DNA of 40,501 nt from SBAX01 sp964646605. GTDB taxonomy: Bacteria > Planctomycetota > Phycisphaerae > UBA1845. Location of the stretch: assembly GCA_964646605.1 (NCBI GenBank), contig CAZYEX010000031.1:1-40501 (forward strand). The letters are read 5' to 3'. Both the position numbers and the translations under genes were made by a program. The notes beneath the pieces are model-generated. The model was not told where the DNA came from and did no database searches. It saw only the letters and a program-made list of their open reading frames with translations. How positions within the stretch are numbered: position 1 is the first letter of the stretch; the number at the start of each line of letters is the position of its first letter. This document shows, piece by piece, positions 1 to 7,308 of the stretch.

Positions 1-1
1 G

Positions 2-1801
2 GACGGCGACGAGGACGTGGACCTTCGCGACGTGGCTCGCTTTGGCCTCGTGGACGATTCGCCCAGATGCATCCCGGGAACGGCGGGTTGCGGGTGGCAA
101 ACGGGCCAAGTCATCACCTACACGCAAAACCAGTGGGGCGAGGCGAGCACCGCCGCGGGTGCGTTACTCGCCGCGCACTTCAATTCGGTCTACGCAGGAA
201 CGGGCGGCGAGCTCGAGGTCGGCATCATCGGTGGCGCGGGCTTCTCGATGGCCTTCGGCAGCGTCACCGCGATCCTCGCGTACCAGCCTGCGATCGGCCC
301 GGTCGGCCCGCTGAACTCGGACCTCCTCGATCCGACCACGACGTCATCGGGATCGTTCGGCGGCCATGTCCTCGCCCTCCAGCTCAACATCGACTTCGCG
401 GATGGCGGTCACATGGACGGCAGCACCGGGCTTCACGTCGGCAACCTGACGATCTGCAACACGCCGGTGTCCGCCGTCAACGGCGTGACGGTGCGGACGT
501 TCGCGGGGTACGCGAACTCGGCGCTCGGCGGTGGCCCAGCCCCGACGACGATCTCGATCCTCAACGACGTCGCCAACTCGATCAATGCGGCCTTCATCGG
601 CGGTGCGCCCAGCGGGTTCGCGCAAGACAATCTGTTCAACGGGGCGTGCCCGCCGTGGCAGCCCGGCCAGGTCATCACGTACACGCAGAACCAGTGGGGC
701 GAGGCAAGCACCGCCGCGGGTGCGTTGCTGGCCGCTCATTACGACAACGTCTACGGAGGAACGGGTGGCGTGCTCGAGGTTGGCCTCATCGGGACGGCCG
801 GCTACTCGATGGCCTTCACGAGCGTCACCGCGATCCTCGCGTACCAACCCGCGATCGGACCGCCCGGCGCACTCAACGCCGACCTCGGCAATCCGACGAC
901 AACTTCTTCGGGAGCGTTCGGTGGCGAGGTTGTGGCCCTCAAGGAAAACATCGATTTCGCGGACGCCGGTCACATGGACGGCAGCACCGGCATCCACATT
1001 GGCGACTTGACGATCTGCGCCACTCCGCTGTTCTTCGTTAACGGCGTGACGGTTCGTACGTTCGCGGGTTTCGCGAACTCGGCGCTCGGTGGCGGCCCGG
1101 CGCCCCACTCGATCACGGTGCTCAACGACGTCGCCAACTCTATCAATGCGGCTTTCATCGGCGGTTCGCCCAGCGGGTTCGCGCAAGACAACCTGTTTAA
1201 CGGCGCGTGTCCCTGCATCCCAGGCACGGCGGGCTGCGGATGGCAAGAAGGCCAGGTCATCACGTACACGCAGAACCAGTGGGGTGAGGCAGCCACAGCC
1301 GCCGGTGCGTTACTCGCCGCGCACTTCAATTCGGTCTACGCAGGAACGGGCGGCGAGCTCGAGGTCGGCATCATCGGTGGCGCGGGCTTCTCGATGGCCT
1401 TCGGCAGCGTCACCGCGATCCTCGCGTACCAGCCCGCGGTCGGCGCGGTCGGCGCGCTGAACGCGGATCTCGTCGATCCGACCACGACGTCGTCGGGATC
1501 GTTCGGCGGCGAGGTCGTCGCGCTCAAGCTCAACATCGACTTCGCGGATGCCGTGCACATGGACGGCAGCACCGGGCTCCACGTCGGCAACCTGACGATC
1601 TGCAACACACCCGTGTCCGCCCTCAACGGCATGACGGTGCGAACGTTCGCCGGGCACGCGAACACGGCACTCGGCGGTGGCGCACAGATAACGTCAATCT
1701 CGGCGCTCAAAGACATCGCCAACTTTATCAACGCGGCCTTCATCGGCGGTGCGCCCAGCGGGTTCGCGCAACTAAATTTATTCAACGGCGCGTGTCCCTA
1801 G
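2..1801 (+). CDS. Secreted three-repeat protein, 5' end outside window
   Basis: The frame is open to the left edge, so this is the C-terminal 599 residues of a longer protein. The first visible residues (DGDEDVDLRDVARFG) resemble the D-rich, dockerin/EF-hand-like motif often found near the ends of planctomycete exported proteins. Three units of about 187-195 residues follow. Each begins W-Q-x-G-Q-V-I-T-Y-T-Q-N-Q-W-G and ends in an F-N-G-A-C-P motif. Units 1 and 3 are preceded by a Cys-bracketed CIPGTAGCG linker, which unit 2 lacks. I know similar 'TYTQxxWG' modules only as uncharacterised domains of exported bacterial proteins, so I assign no function. The protein is Gly/Ala/Thr rich with a few paired cysteines, consistent with an extracellular, possibly surface or matrix, role. 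It ends with TAG at 1799-1801. A GTG at 17 is a possible internal start, but the upstream codons read as real protein. Confidence 0.8.
   Translation, partial: DGDEDVDLRDVARFGLVDDSPRCIPGTAGCGWQTGQVITYTQNQWGEASTAAGALLAAHFNSVYAGTGGELEVGIIGGAGFSMAFGSVTAILAYQPAIGPVGPLNSDLLDPTTTSSGSFGGHVLALQLNIDFADGGHMDGSTGLHVGNLTICNTPVSAVNGVTVRTFAGYANSALGGGPAPTTISILNDVANSINAAFIGGAPSGFAQDNLFNGACPPWQPGQVITYTQNQWGEASTAAGALLAAHYDNVYGGTGGVLEVGLIGTAGYSMAFTSVTAILAYQPAIGPPGALNADLGNPTTTSSGAFGGEVVALKENIDFADAGHMDGSTGIHIGDLTICATPLFFVNGVTVRTFAGFANSALGGGPAPHSITVLNDVANSINAAFIGGSPSGFAQDNLFNGACPCIPGTAGCGWQEGQVITYTQNQWGEAATAAGALLAAHFNSVYAGTGGELEVGIIGGAGFSMAFGSVTAILAYQPAVGAVGALNADLVDPTTTSSGSFGGEVVALKLNIDFADAVHMDGSTGLHVGNLTICNTPVSALNGMTVRTFAGHANTALGGGAQITSISALKDIANFINAAFIGGAPSGFAQLNLFNGACP
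95..1801 (+). repeat. Three coding tandem units of about 561-585 bp
   Basis: Units start at 95, 656 and 1241, each at the tgg codon of the W-Q-x-G-Q motif. Units 1 and 3 share an uninterrupted identical block of 131 bp (158-288 and 1304-1434), while unit 2 differs at many positions there. That pattern suggests gene conversion or a more recent duplication involving units 1 and 3. Confidence 0.9.
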
Positions 1802-2002
1802 AACGACGCGTACGCCCGTTTGCGCCTAGGTCGTGGCGAAATGGAACCACCGGATGTCGCAGGCGTTGGCTCGTTGGCGGCGCAAACCGGATGGTTTTGA
1901 GGCACAATGCCGCGCGGACCGTCGGGGGCGGTCTCGGGGTTGTCGCTGGGGTCTATGGAGGAATCGGTGTCCGCCGGATAGGCTTGACGCCGGAATTGCG
2001 CC

Positions 2003-3187
2003 ATGGCAGACGAAGTAGTCATCACCGGGATGGGGGTGTACTCCCCGATCGGGTGCGGCGAGGATGCGTTCTGGGATGCGCTCTGCGCGGGCAAGTCCGC
2101 GGCCGCGCCGGTCAGCACCCTCGACACTACCGATCTGTCGCGCAAACTCGCCTGTCTAGTCCGTGACGAGGTGGGTGCCGATGCGTCGCGGGGCCGGGCG
2201 TCGCAGCTTGCCGTGGCCGCGGCGCGGGACGCAATTTCCTCCGCGCGCTTGGAGCCTGCCGATCTGCGCGCGGCGCGGGTGTCCATCACCGTCGGAACCA
2301 CCATGGGCGAGACGGAGTTCATCGAGGAACGGCTGACCGCCCCGCCCGCGGAGTGGTTGTCGCCCGAGCACATGCGGCGGATTCTCGGCGGCCGGCCCGG
2401 TTGCATTGCCGAAAACGTGGCCGCTGATCTTGGCCTCGCCGCCCCGACCGTGGACCTGTACGGGGCCTGCGCCGCGGGGAACATGGCCCTCGCCGCGGCG
2501 CGGCGGCAACTGCTGGACGGTCGATGCGACATTGCCCTGGCGGGCGGGGCCGACGGGTTCAGCCGCCTGGCGTTCATCGGCTTCATGCGCTTGCGGGTAA
2601 TGGCGGCCGAGGTCTGCCGACCCTTCGACGACCGGCGTGACGGGCTGTTCGTCGGCGAGGGGGGGGTGATCTTCGTCCTGGAGCGAGAATCGACGGCCAA
2701 GGCTCGCGGGGCGGCGATCCGCGCCCGGCTTCTGGGCGGCGCGGTGACCTGCGAGAACTACCACCCTACTCGTCCACACCCGGAGGGCGACGGGCTGGCG
2801 CGTGCCACGGCGGAGGCACTCCGCGACGCGGGGTTGGCCCCGGGCGACATCGACTACATTTGCGCTCACGGCACGGGCACGCCGCAGAACGACGCCATCG
2901 AGGTGGCGGTGATGAACCGCTGCTTCCCCGCGGGCACGGCTTTCAGCTCCATCAAGGCTCTGACCGGGCACTGCATGGGAGCGGCGGCGGCGCTGGAGGC
3001 GGCAGCCTGTATTCTGACCCTCGAACACCAGACGTTGATTCCCACGTGGCATCTCGATAAGGTGCTCCAGCCCTGCGCCTTGGAGGCTTTGCGGGGTGGA
3101 CCGCGAGCCGCCAAGGTGCGATACGTGCTGAACAACTCCGCCGGGTTCGGCGGATACAACAGCAGCATCGTCCTCGCCGCCGCCTAG
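2003..3187 (+). CDS. Beta-ketoacyl-ACP synthase family protein (FabF-like)
   Basis: 394 residues, close to the normal length of KAS I/II enzymes, which catalyse decarboxylating Claisen condensation of acyl groups with malonyl-ACP in the cytoplasm. The thiolase-fold active site is complete: Cys156 in YGACAAGN, His289 in CAHGTGTP, and Lys318 and His323 in SSIKALTGHCMG. The N-terminus VVITGMGVYSPIG is also typical. The ATG at 2003 has only a weak ribosome site, but it places the first strand exactly as in the family. There is no ACP, ketoreductase or dehydratase nearby, so a role outside bulk fatty acid synthesis (polyketide-like or specialised lipid) is possible but unproven. The last 82 codons are duplicated at 3910-4140, just before a second KAS gene, so the two KAS genes were probably once directly adjacent. 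Confidence 0.88.
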   Translation: MADEVVITGMGVYSPIGCGEDAFWDALCAGKSAAAPVSTLDTTDLSRKLACLVRDEVGADASRGRASQLAVAAARDAISSARLEPADLRAARVSITVGTTMGETEFIEERLTAPPAEWLSPEHMRRILGGRPGCIAENVAADLGLAAPTVDLYGACAAGNMALAAARRQLLDGRCDIALAGGADGFSRLAFIGFMRLRVMAAEVCRPFDDRRDGLFVGEGGVIFVLERESTAKARGAAIRARLLGGAVTCENYHPTRPHPEGDGLARATAEALRDAGLAPGDIDYICAHGTGTPQNDAIEVAVMNRCFPAGTAFSSIKALTGHCMGAAAALEAAACILTLEHQTLIPTWHLDKVLQPCALEALRGGPRAAKVRYVLNNSAGFGGYNSSIVLAAA

Positions 3188-3283
3188 GCGCCGGCTCCCG
3201 CGTTCTCTGGCCGAGCGAGCCGTTCCCGATAGAATGAAGGGCGGACGGGCGACCATCGCACCCCAACCGTGCGGTTTGAGCCG

Positions 3284-3523
3284 ATGAAATCAGTTCGCTA
3301 TTTCGACGAGCAAGTGATGCGAAAGCGACGCTATCTTCAACGCCGATGGTGTGAACAAGCGATTCGCGAGCCCGCTCGGCGCGAGGTTCGGGCAAACGGG
3401 CGGATCCGTCTCTGGGCGTACGTGGCAGAGGTGGACAGGTATTTGCGGGTGGTCGTCCTGGAGGACGGACAAACCGTGCATAACGCCTTCTTCGACCGTG
3501 ATTTCAGAGAGGCCGAATCATGA
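3284..3523 (+). CDS. Small DUF4258-like protein, putative toxin-type partner
   Basis: 79 residues from the ATG at 3284; a GTG at 3269 is an alternative start in the same frame. It is basic in the first half (VMRKRRYLQRRWC), followed by a short beta-rich segment with R-I-R-L-W-A-Y-V and Y-L-R-V-V-V-L-E-D-G and an ending H-N-A-F-F-D-R. This layout matches small RelE/BrnT-like or DUF4258-type proteins that are commonly paired with DUF2283 proteins. Its stop overlaps the next start as ATGA, so the two are translationally coupled. A toxin-antitoxin role is inference from size, pairing and coupling; no catalytic residues are established. The pair lies inside a disrupted KAS locus, which suggests it arrived by insertion. 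Confidence 0.65.
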   Translation: MKSVRYFDEQVMRKRRYLQRRWCEQAIREPARREVRANGRIRLWAYVAEVDRYLRVVVLEDGQTVHNAFFDRDFREAES

Positions 3524-3747
3524 AATTCCATTACTATGCGGAGACCGACTCGCTCTACATCGACTTTGCCGACCGCCCGGGGGCCGAATCACGGGAGGTT
3601 GCGCCGGGCGTGGTGCTCGATTTCGACGCCGCGGGCCGCCTCGTCGGCGTGGACATCGACCAAGCCAGTCAGATTGTCGACCTGTCTCGCCTGGAAGCGG
3701 TTGAGTTTCCCGTCCAGGCGCTGCTCGTGGAACATGGGGGCAAGTGA
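3520..3747 (+). CDS. DUF2283 family small protein, putative antitoxin-type partner
   Basis: 75 residues. The pattern M-K-F-H-Y-Y-A-E-T-D-S-L-Y-I, then D-F-A-D-R, then V-V-L-D-F-D-A-A-G-R-L-V-G-V-D-I-D-Q-A-S is the usual signature of DUF2283. The family is acidic and all-beta-like, with no known enzymatic activity. It starts inside the stop of the preceding basic protein (ATGA, 3520-3523). An acidic second gene after a basic first gene fits a two-gene TA-like cassette, but no HTH or other DNA-binding motif is visible, so any autoregulation is unsupported. Confidence 0.75.
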   Translation: MKFHYYAETDSLYIDFADRPGAESREVAPGVVLDFDAAGRLVGVDIDQASQIVDLSRLEAVEFPVQALLVEHGGK

Positions 3748-3833
3748 CACGGATCGCACGCGCGAACGCACGCACCGCCCGTGCGGGTATCCGTTCTCGC
3801 ACGGAAAACTGCGGATTCCAATCCCCTTCCGCA

Positions 3834-3855
3834 CGGCGGGAAGGGATTCCCGCCG
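3834..3855. terminator. Hairpin after the DUF2283 gene
   Basis: Nine-base-pair perfect stem CGGCGGGAA/TTCCCGCCG with a 4-nt GGGA loop, 86 bp downstream of the DUF2283 stop. There is no T-run behind it, so a classical intrinsic terminator is not shown; it could be a transcript-stabilising or attenuating stem. Confidence 0.35.
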
Positions 3856-3909
3856 TAGCGGGTGCGAGATGGGAGCCTCGCCGCAGGCAGTGGTTCCGCG
3901 CGCGACAAG

Positions 3910-4140
3910 TTCAGCTCCATCGACGCCTTGACCGGGCGCTGCCGGGGAGCGTCGGCCGCGTGCGTTTCGACCCTCGAACACCAGACGTTGATTCCCACGT
4001 GGCATCTCGATAAGGTGCTCCAGCCCTGCGCCTTGGAGGCCCTGCAGGGTGCGCCGCGAGCCGCCAGGGTGCGATACGTACTGAACAACTCCGCCGGGTT
4101 CGGCGGATACAACAGCAGTATCGTCCTTGCCGCCGCGTGA
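3910..4140 (+). pseudogene. Duplicated, decayed 3' end of the upstream KAS gene
   Basis: This stretch repeats the last 246 bp of the KAS gene (2942-3187), including a block of 72 identical bases (3016-3087 versus 3969-4040). It has a 15-bp in-frame deletion, and two catalytic positions are lost: Lys318 is replaced by Asp (SSIDALTG) and His323 by Arg (TGRCRG). The reading frame is still open from about 3868 to the TGA at 4138-4140, but nothing upstream supplies the nucleophile domain. The stop lies only 10 bp before the ATG of the second KAS gene. This remnant is therefore probably the original 3' end of the first KAS gene, displaced by insertion of the small gene pair. Confidence 0.85.
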
Positions 4141-4150
4141 GAATCAACGA

Positions 4151-5422
4151 ATGGGAGCAGCAGATCAGAGCATCGTGGTGACCGGCGTCGGACCGGTCAC
4201 GGGGATCGGCGTGGGCCGGAGCGCCTTTTGGTCCGCTCTGGTCGAGGGACGGTCCGCGGCGCGGATTCGCCCGCTCCGCGTGGACATGGCCCGCGTGTTC
4301 GAAGTGCCCGTAGTGTCCATGCCGCCCGACGGCGAGATCGCGGGGCTGGAGCGACACATCGCCTTTCTTGGGGAACAAGATTGTCCCGGATACCGCGATC
4401 TGGCCTACACGCTCCTGGCGATCGACTTGGCGCTCGCCGACGCCGGGCTTGCGGAGGGCGGGCCGCGTGACGACATCGGCGTCATTCAGGCCTTCGAAGC
4501 CCCGGGCGTGGAAAAGACCGTCGTCGGTCTGTTCGAGCTGATGTCCGCCGCGGGCAGTGGTCCGGGACCGCCGCCGGTCTATGATTTGCTGGCCCCGTCT
4601 TTCTACAACATGCAGGCGTTTTTGTACGTGCATTTGGTGGGCAAGGCGTTCGGTCTGCACGGATTTTCGACCAGCGTCCACAACGCGTGCTCGTCGGGTC
4701 CCTTTGCCATGGAAATCGCCGCCCAGCGGATCCGATCGGGCCAAGCGCAAGTCATGATCGTCGCGGGGGGCGAGGCCTTCGAAACCGGAGTGCGCTTGGA
4801 GTGGTTTCGCCGACTCGACCTCTACGCCCCCGACGGGGCGGGGATGAGACCCTTCGATTCGTCGTCGTCAGGCTTCTACGTCGGCGAGGGGGCGGCTGCG
4901 GTTGTCCTGGAGTCCGCCGACCACGCCCAGCGGCGGGGGGCGAACCCTTACGCCGAGTACGTCGGCGGGGCCTTTGCCCAACAGGCCTGGAAGCAGGTAA
5001 TCCCCGACGTACGCGCCGCGCGACTCAGAACGGTCATCAAGGACGCGCTGACCCAAAGCGGCGTCGCGGCCGAATCGATTGACTTGGTGGTCCCGCACGG
5101 GGCGAGCACACCGCTGTCGGACGGATATGAGGCCGCCTGTTTGAAGGATGCGCTCGACGGCGTTCCCTTGCGGGCCGCGGGGGCAGCGTTCAAGCCCGCC
5201 GTTGGGCACATGCTGGCCGCCAGCGGGATCATCGAAACCGTGGCGGCGCTACTCGCCATGCGCGAACAACGAGTCCCCGGTACAGTCAACGCCACGAATG
5301 GCCCGATCAGCCTTCCGGTTCCGCTTCTGACGGCGACGGCGGCGCGGCCGGTGAACACGATCCTCAAGCTCTCCACGGGATTCACGGGTCACGATGCGGC
5401 CCTGGTGTTTAGACGGGTTTGA
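4151..5422 (+). CDS. Second beta-ketoacyl-ACP synthase family protein
   Basis: 423 residues from the ATG at 4151; the frame is open a little further up to a TTG at 4127, but that overlaps the KAS remnant. The catalytic set is intact: Cys180 in HNACSSGP, His316 in VPHGAST, Lys348 and His353 in FKPAVGHMLAASG. It is therefore not a chain-length factor, in which the cysteine is replaced. It is only distantly similar to the KAS at 2003, so the pair is an old divergence rather than a recent duplication. Adjacent pairs of divergent condensing enzymes are typical of specialised acyl-chain pathways, but no carrier protein or tailoring enzyme is visible here. It ends with TGA at 5420-5422, 35 bp from the stop of the convergent membrane-protein gene. 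Confidence 0.87.
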   Translation: MGAADQSIVVTGVGPVTGIGVGRSAFWSALVEGRSAARIRPLRVDMARVFEVPVVSMPPDGEIAGLERHIAFLGEQDCPGYRDLAYTLLAIDLALADAGLAEGGPRDDIGVIQAFEAPGVEKTVVGLFELMSAAGSGPGPPPVYDLLAPSFYNMQAFLYVHLVGKAFGLHGFSTSVHNACSSGPFAMEIAAQRIRSGQAQVMIVAGGEAFETGVRLEWFRRLDLYAPDGAGMRPFDSSSSGFYVGEGAAAVVLESADHAQRRGANPYAEYVGGAFAQQAWKQVIPDVRAARLRTVIKDALTQSGVAAESIDLVVPHGASTPLSDGYEAACLKDALDGVPLRAAGAAFKPAVGHMLAASGIIETVAALLAMREQRVPGTVNATNGPISLPVPLLTATAARPVNTILKLSTGFTGHDAALVFRRV

Positions 5423-5457
5423 TCCACTCCCGATCGTCGCCCGACGTTCGCAAGACA

Positions 5458-7110
5458 CTACGGTTGAGTTCCGCCGACGTTCTTCGCTCGGATTCGGAAG
5501 ACAAGATACGGCGCGTCGCGGGACTTGGAATAGGACGTCGAGGGATAGAGCAGCTCGGCGAAGTCCGTATCCTCCGCGAGCTTTGAAGCCAGGCTCGCGT
5601 GATCGCGATCCGTGATCACCCACGCAGCGCCGAAGTGTTCGCGGATGTCCTCCAATCCAATGTCCAAGGATTCATGGACCTTACGGCCGGCGCGGTCGGT
5701 CATGGCGACGGTCACCTTGGCGGGAATCTGGCCGCGGGTGATTTTTACATATCGTTCCCACAGGTCCGGTCGCCGAGCGTGTGTGAACTTGGGGTCCAGT
5801 CCGACGATGTAATCGTTGTGGGAGTTGAAATAGAAGAAGACCGGAAAAATGTCCCAGTCATCGGTGAAGACCACTTCGCCCGGCGCGGAGTGCTCCTGAA
5901 CGAACGCCATCGCCGACTGCACGGCGGGTAGGTCGAAGTCAGTCTTGGCCGTCTGTCGAATTCGAGTCCAGTTCGGTGAAAAGAGCACGATCGCCGCGGC
6001 GACGAGGATTCCGCCGAGCATGGACCCTCTGCGCAGGCCCCGCTCGGACAACGAGTTTTCGAGGCGCGTCACGAACGCATCCACGGTCGGCGCGGCGAGG
6101 TAGACGGCGCTCAACAGGCAGAACATCGGCCAGTATTCGATGAACCGCCGGGCTTTGGCGGTGAGCAGACCGAAACCGATGTTGAGCAGAAACAGCGTAC
6201 ACTCCTTGGCGTCGAGAGGTCTTCCATGGCCCAGCCGCAGGAGCACCGCCGTGAGCCATGCGCCGACCATGATCCCCGACATCTGCACGAACCACCAAAG
6301 GTCGGAGTACGGTTTCCATTCCTTGCCCACCGCAATGTCGGGGGAGAGTCCGCTTCCCAGAACCTGCAAGCGCAGGAACTCCCACATTCCGTCTCGATAG
6401 GGGTGGGTGGCGATTCCCGCCGCCCAGCCCGCGATGGACCAGAGCAGTACACGGTAGTTGACGCGGCGACAATCGACGCCCACCCACAATTGCGAAAGAA
6501 CGTAGGCCGCGACGATCACCGGAACATAGAGAATTGCACCCATATACACATGGATATAGACAGCGATGGTCAGAGCCAGCAGCAGGTTCCGCCGCCGGAA
6601 GAGAAACAATACCGTCAGAAGCATGAAAAACACGGACGGACTAATAGCGCGCACGAACGCGTGGCGAGTGAAGAACTGAAAAGGGAGGAGTGCAAAAAGC
6701 GGCAACCAGAGCCAACCCCAGTGCCGGGAGGCGTCGAGAACCAGGCGATGGAACACGACGAATACGGCCCCGAAGAAAAGGCAGATGGCCCAACGACCGC
6801 CGGCGAGCCCGTCGCCGGTCAGCCGTTGCGACGCATACACAAACGGTGCGAGCAAGACGTGAAAACCATAGTGATGACTGACAAAACCCTGACCCTCGTC
6901 GGTGAAGTACACGAAGCGCAACCAAGGGAATTCGCGGAGCAGGCCGACGTCGGGCAGCATGGCCGCCATCTTGAGGTGATAAAACGAGTCGTTGCCCGGC
7001 ACGCCGACGGCCCCGCGACCGTACACGCCGTACATCAGCGCCGCCCCGACGACGAAAGCGAGCAGCGCGTCCCGCATCCTCGCCCGGAACGCGACGGACG
7101 GTTGATTCAT
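5458..7110 (-). CDS. Polytopic membrane protein, GT-C glycosyltransferase-like
   Basis: 550 residues from the ATG at 7110, which is preceded by a good ribosome site (GAGGTGG). An in-frame ATG at 7152 lies upstream but lacks one. About ten hydrophobic helices fill the first 400 residues. The first extracytoplasmic loop carries GNDSFYHLK and then HHYGFH, an arrangement recalling the acidic/aromatic D-x-x-Y-H-L loop of STT3/PMT-type GT-C enzymes. The C-terminal 150 residues are soluble, with FTDDWDIFPVFFYFN and VGLDPKF motifs. A lipid-linked sugar transferase acting on the outer face of the inner membrane is the best guess; the specific reaction is unknown. It faces away from the phosphohexomutase gene across a 200-bp divergent intergenic region. 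Confidence 0.7.
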   Translation of the reverse strand: MNQPSVAFRARMRDALLAFVVGAALMYGVYGRGAVGVPGNDSFYHLKMAAMLPDVGLLREFPWLRFVYFTDEGQGFVSHHYGFHVLLAPFVYASQRLTGDGLAGGRWAICLFFGAVFVVFHRLVLDASRHWGWLWLPLFALLPFQFFTRHAFVRAISPSVFFMLLTVLFLFRRRNLLLALTIAVYIHVYMGAILYVPVIVAAYVLSQLWVGVDCRRVNYRVLLWSIAGWAAGIATHPYRDGMWEFLRLQVLGSGLSPDIAVGKEWKPYSDLWWFVQMSGIMVGAWLTAVLLRLGHGRPLDAKECTLFLLNIGFGLLTAKARRFIEYWPMFCLLSAVYLAAPTVDAFVTRLENSLSERGLRRGSMLGGILVAAAIVLFSPNWTRIRQTAKTDFDLPAVQSAMAFVQEHSAPGEVVFTDDWDIFPVFFYFNSHNDYIVGLDPKFTHARRPDLWERYVKITRGQIPAKVTVAMTDRAGRKVHESLDIGLEDIREHFGAAWVITDRDHASLASKLAEDTDFAELLYPSTSYSKSRDAPYLVFRIRAKNVGGTQP

Positions 7111-7308
7111 GCACACCACCTCGGCGTCGCTGGAAGTCGGAAGGCTCGGCATGGCATGGATTACGCTATCCGCGACGGACGGAGTTGACCAGACGTGGTT
7201 TCGAGCCGAGTTCCAAACGGTTGACCCAGCTCCCCGTTCGCTCTACCGTGCGTCGCAACCTGTTGCGTAGCGTCGCGGGGATGGTTTCGTGCTTGGAGTA
7301 TCTCAGCC

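Noticed and set aside
1792..2166. 124-aa frame overlapping the KAS start
   Set aside because: High Arg/Gly content and overlap with the well-supported KAS coding frame; no homology seen.
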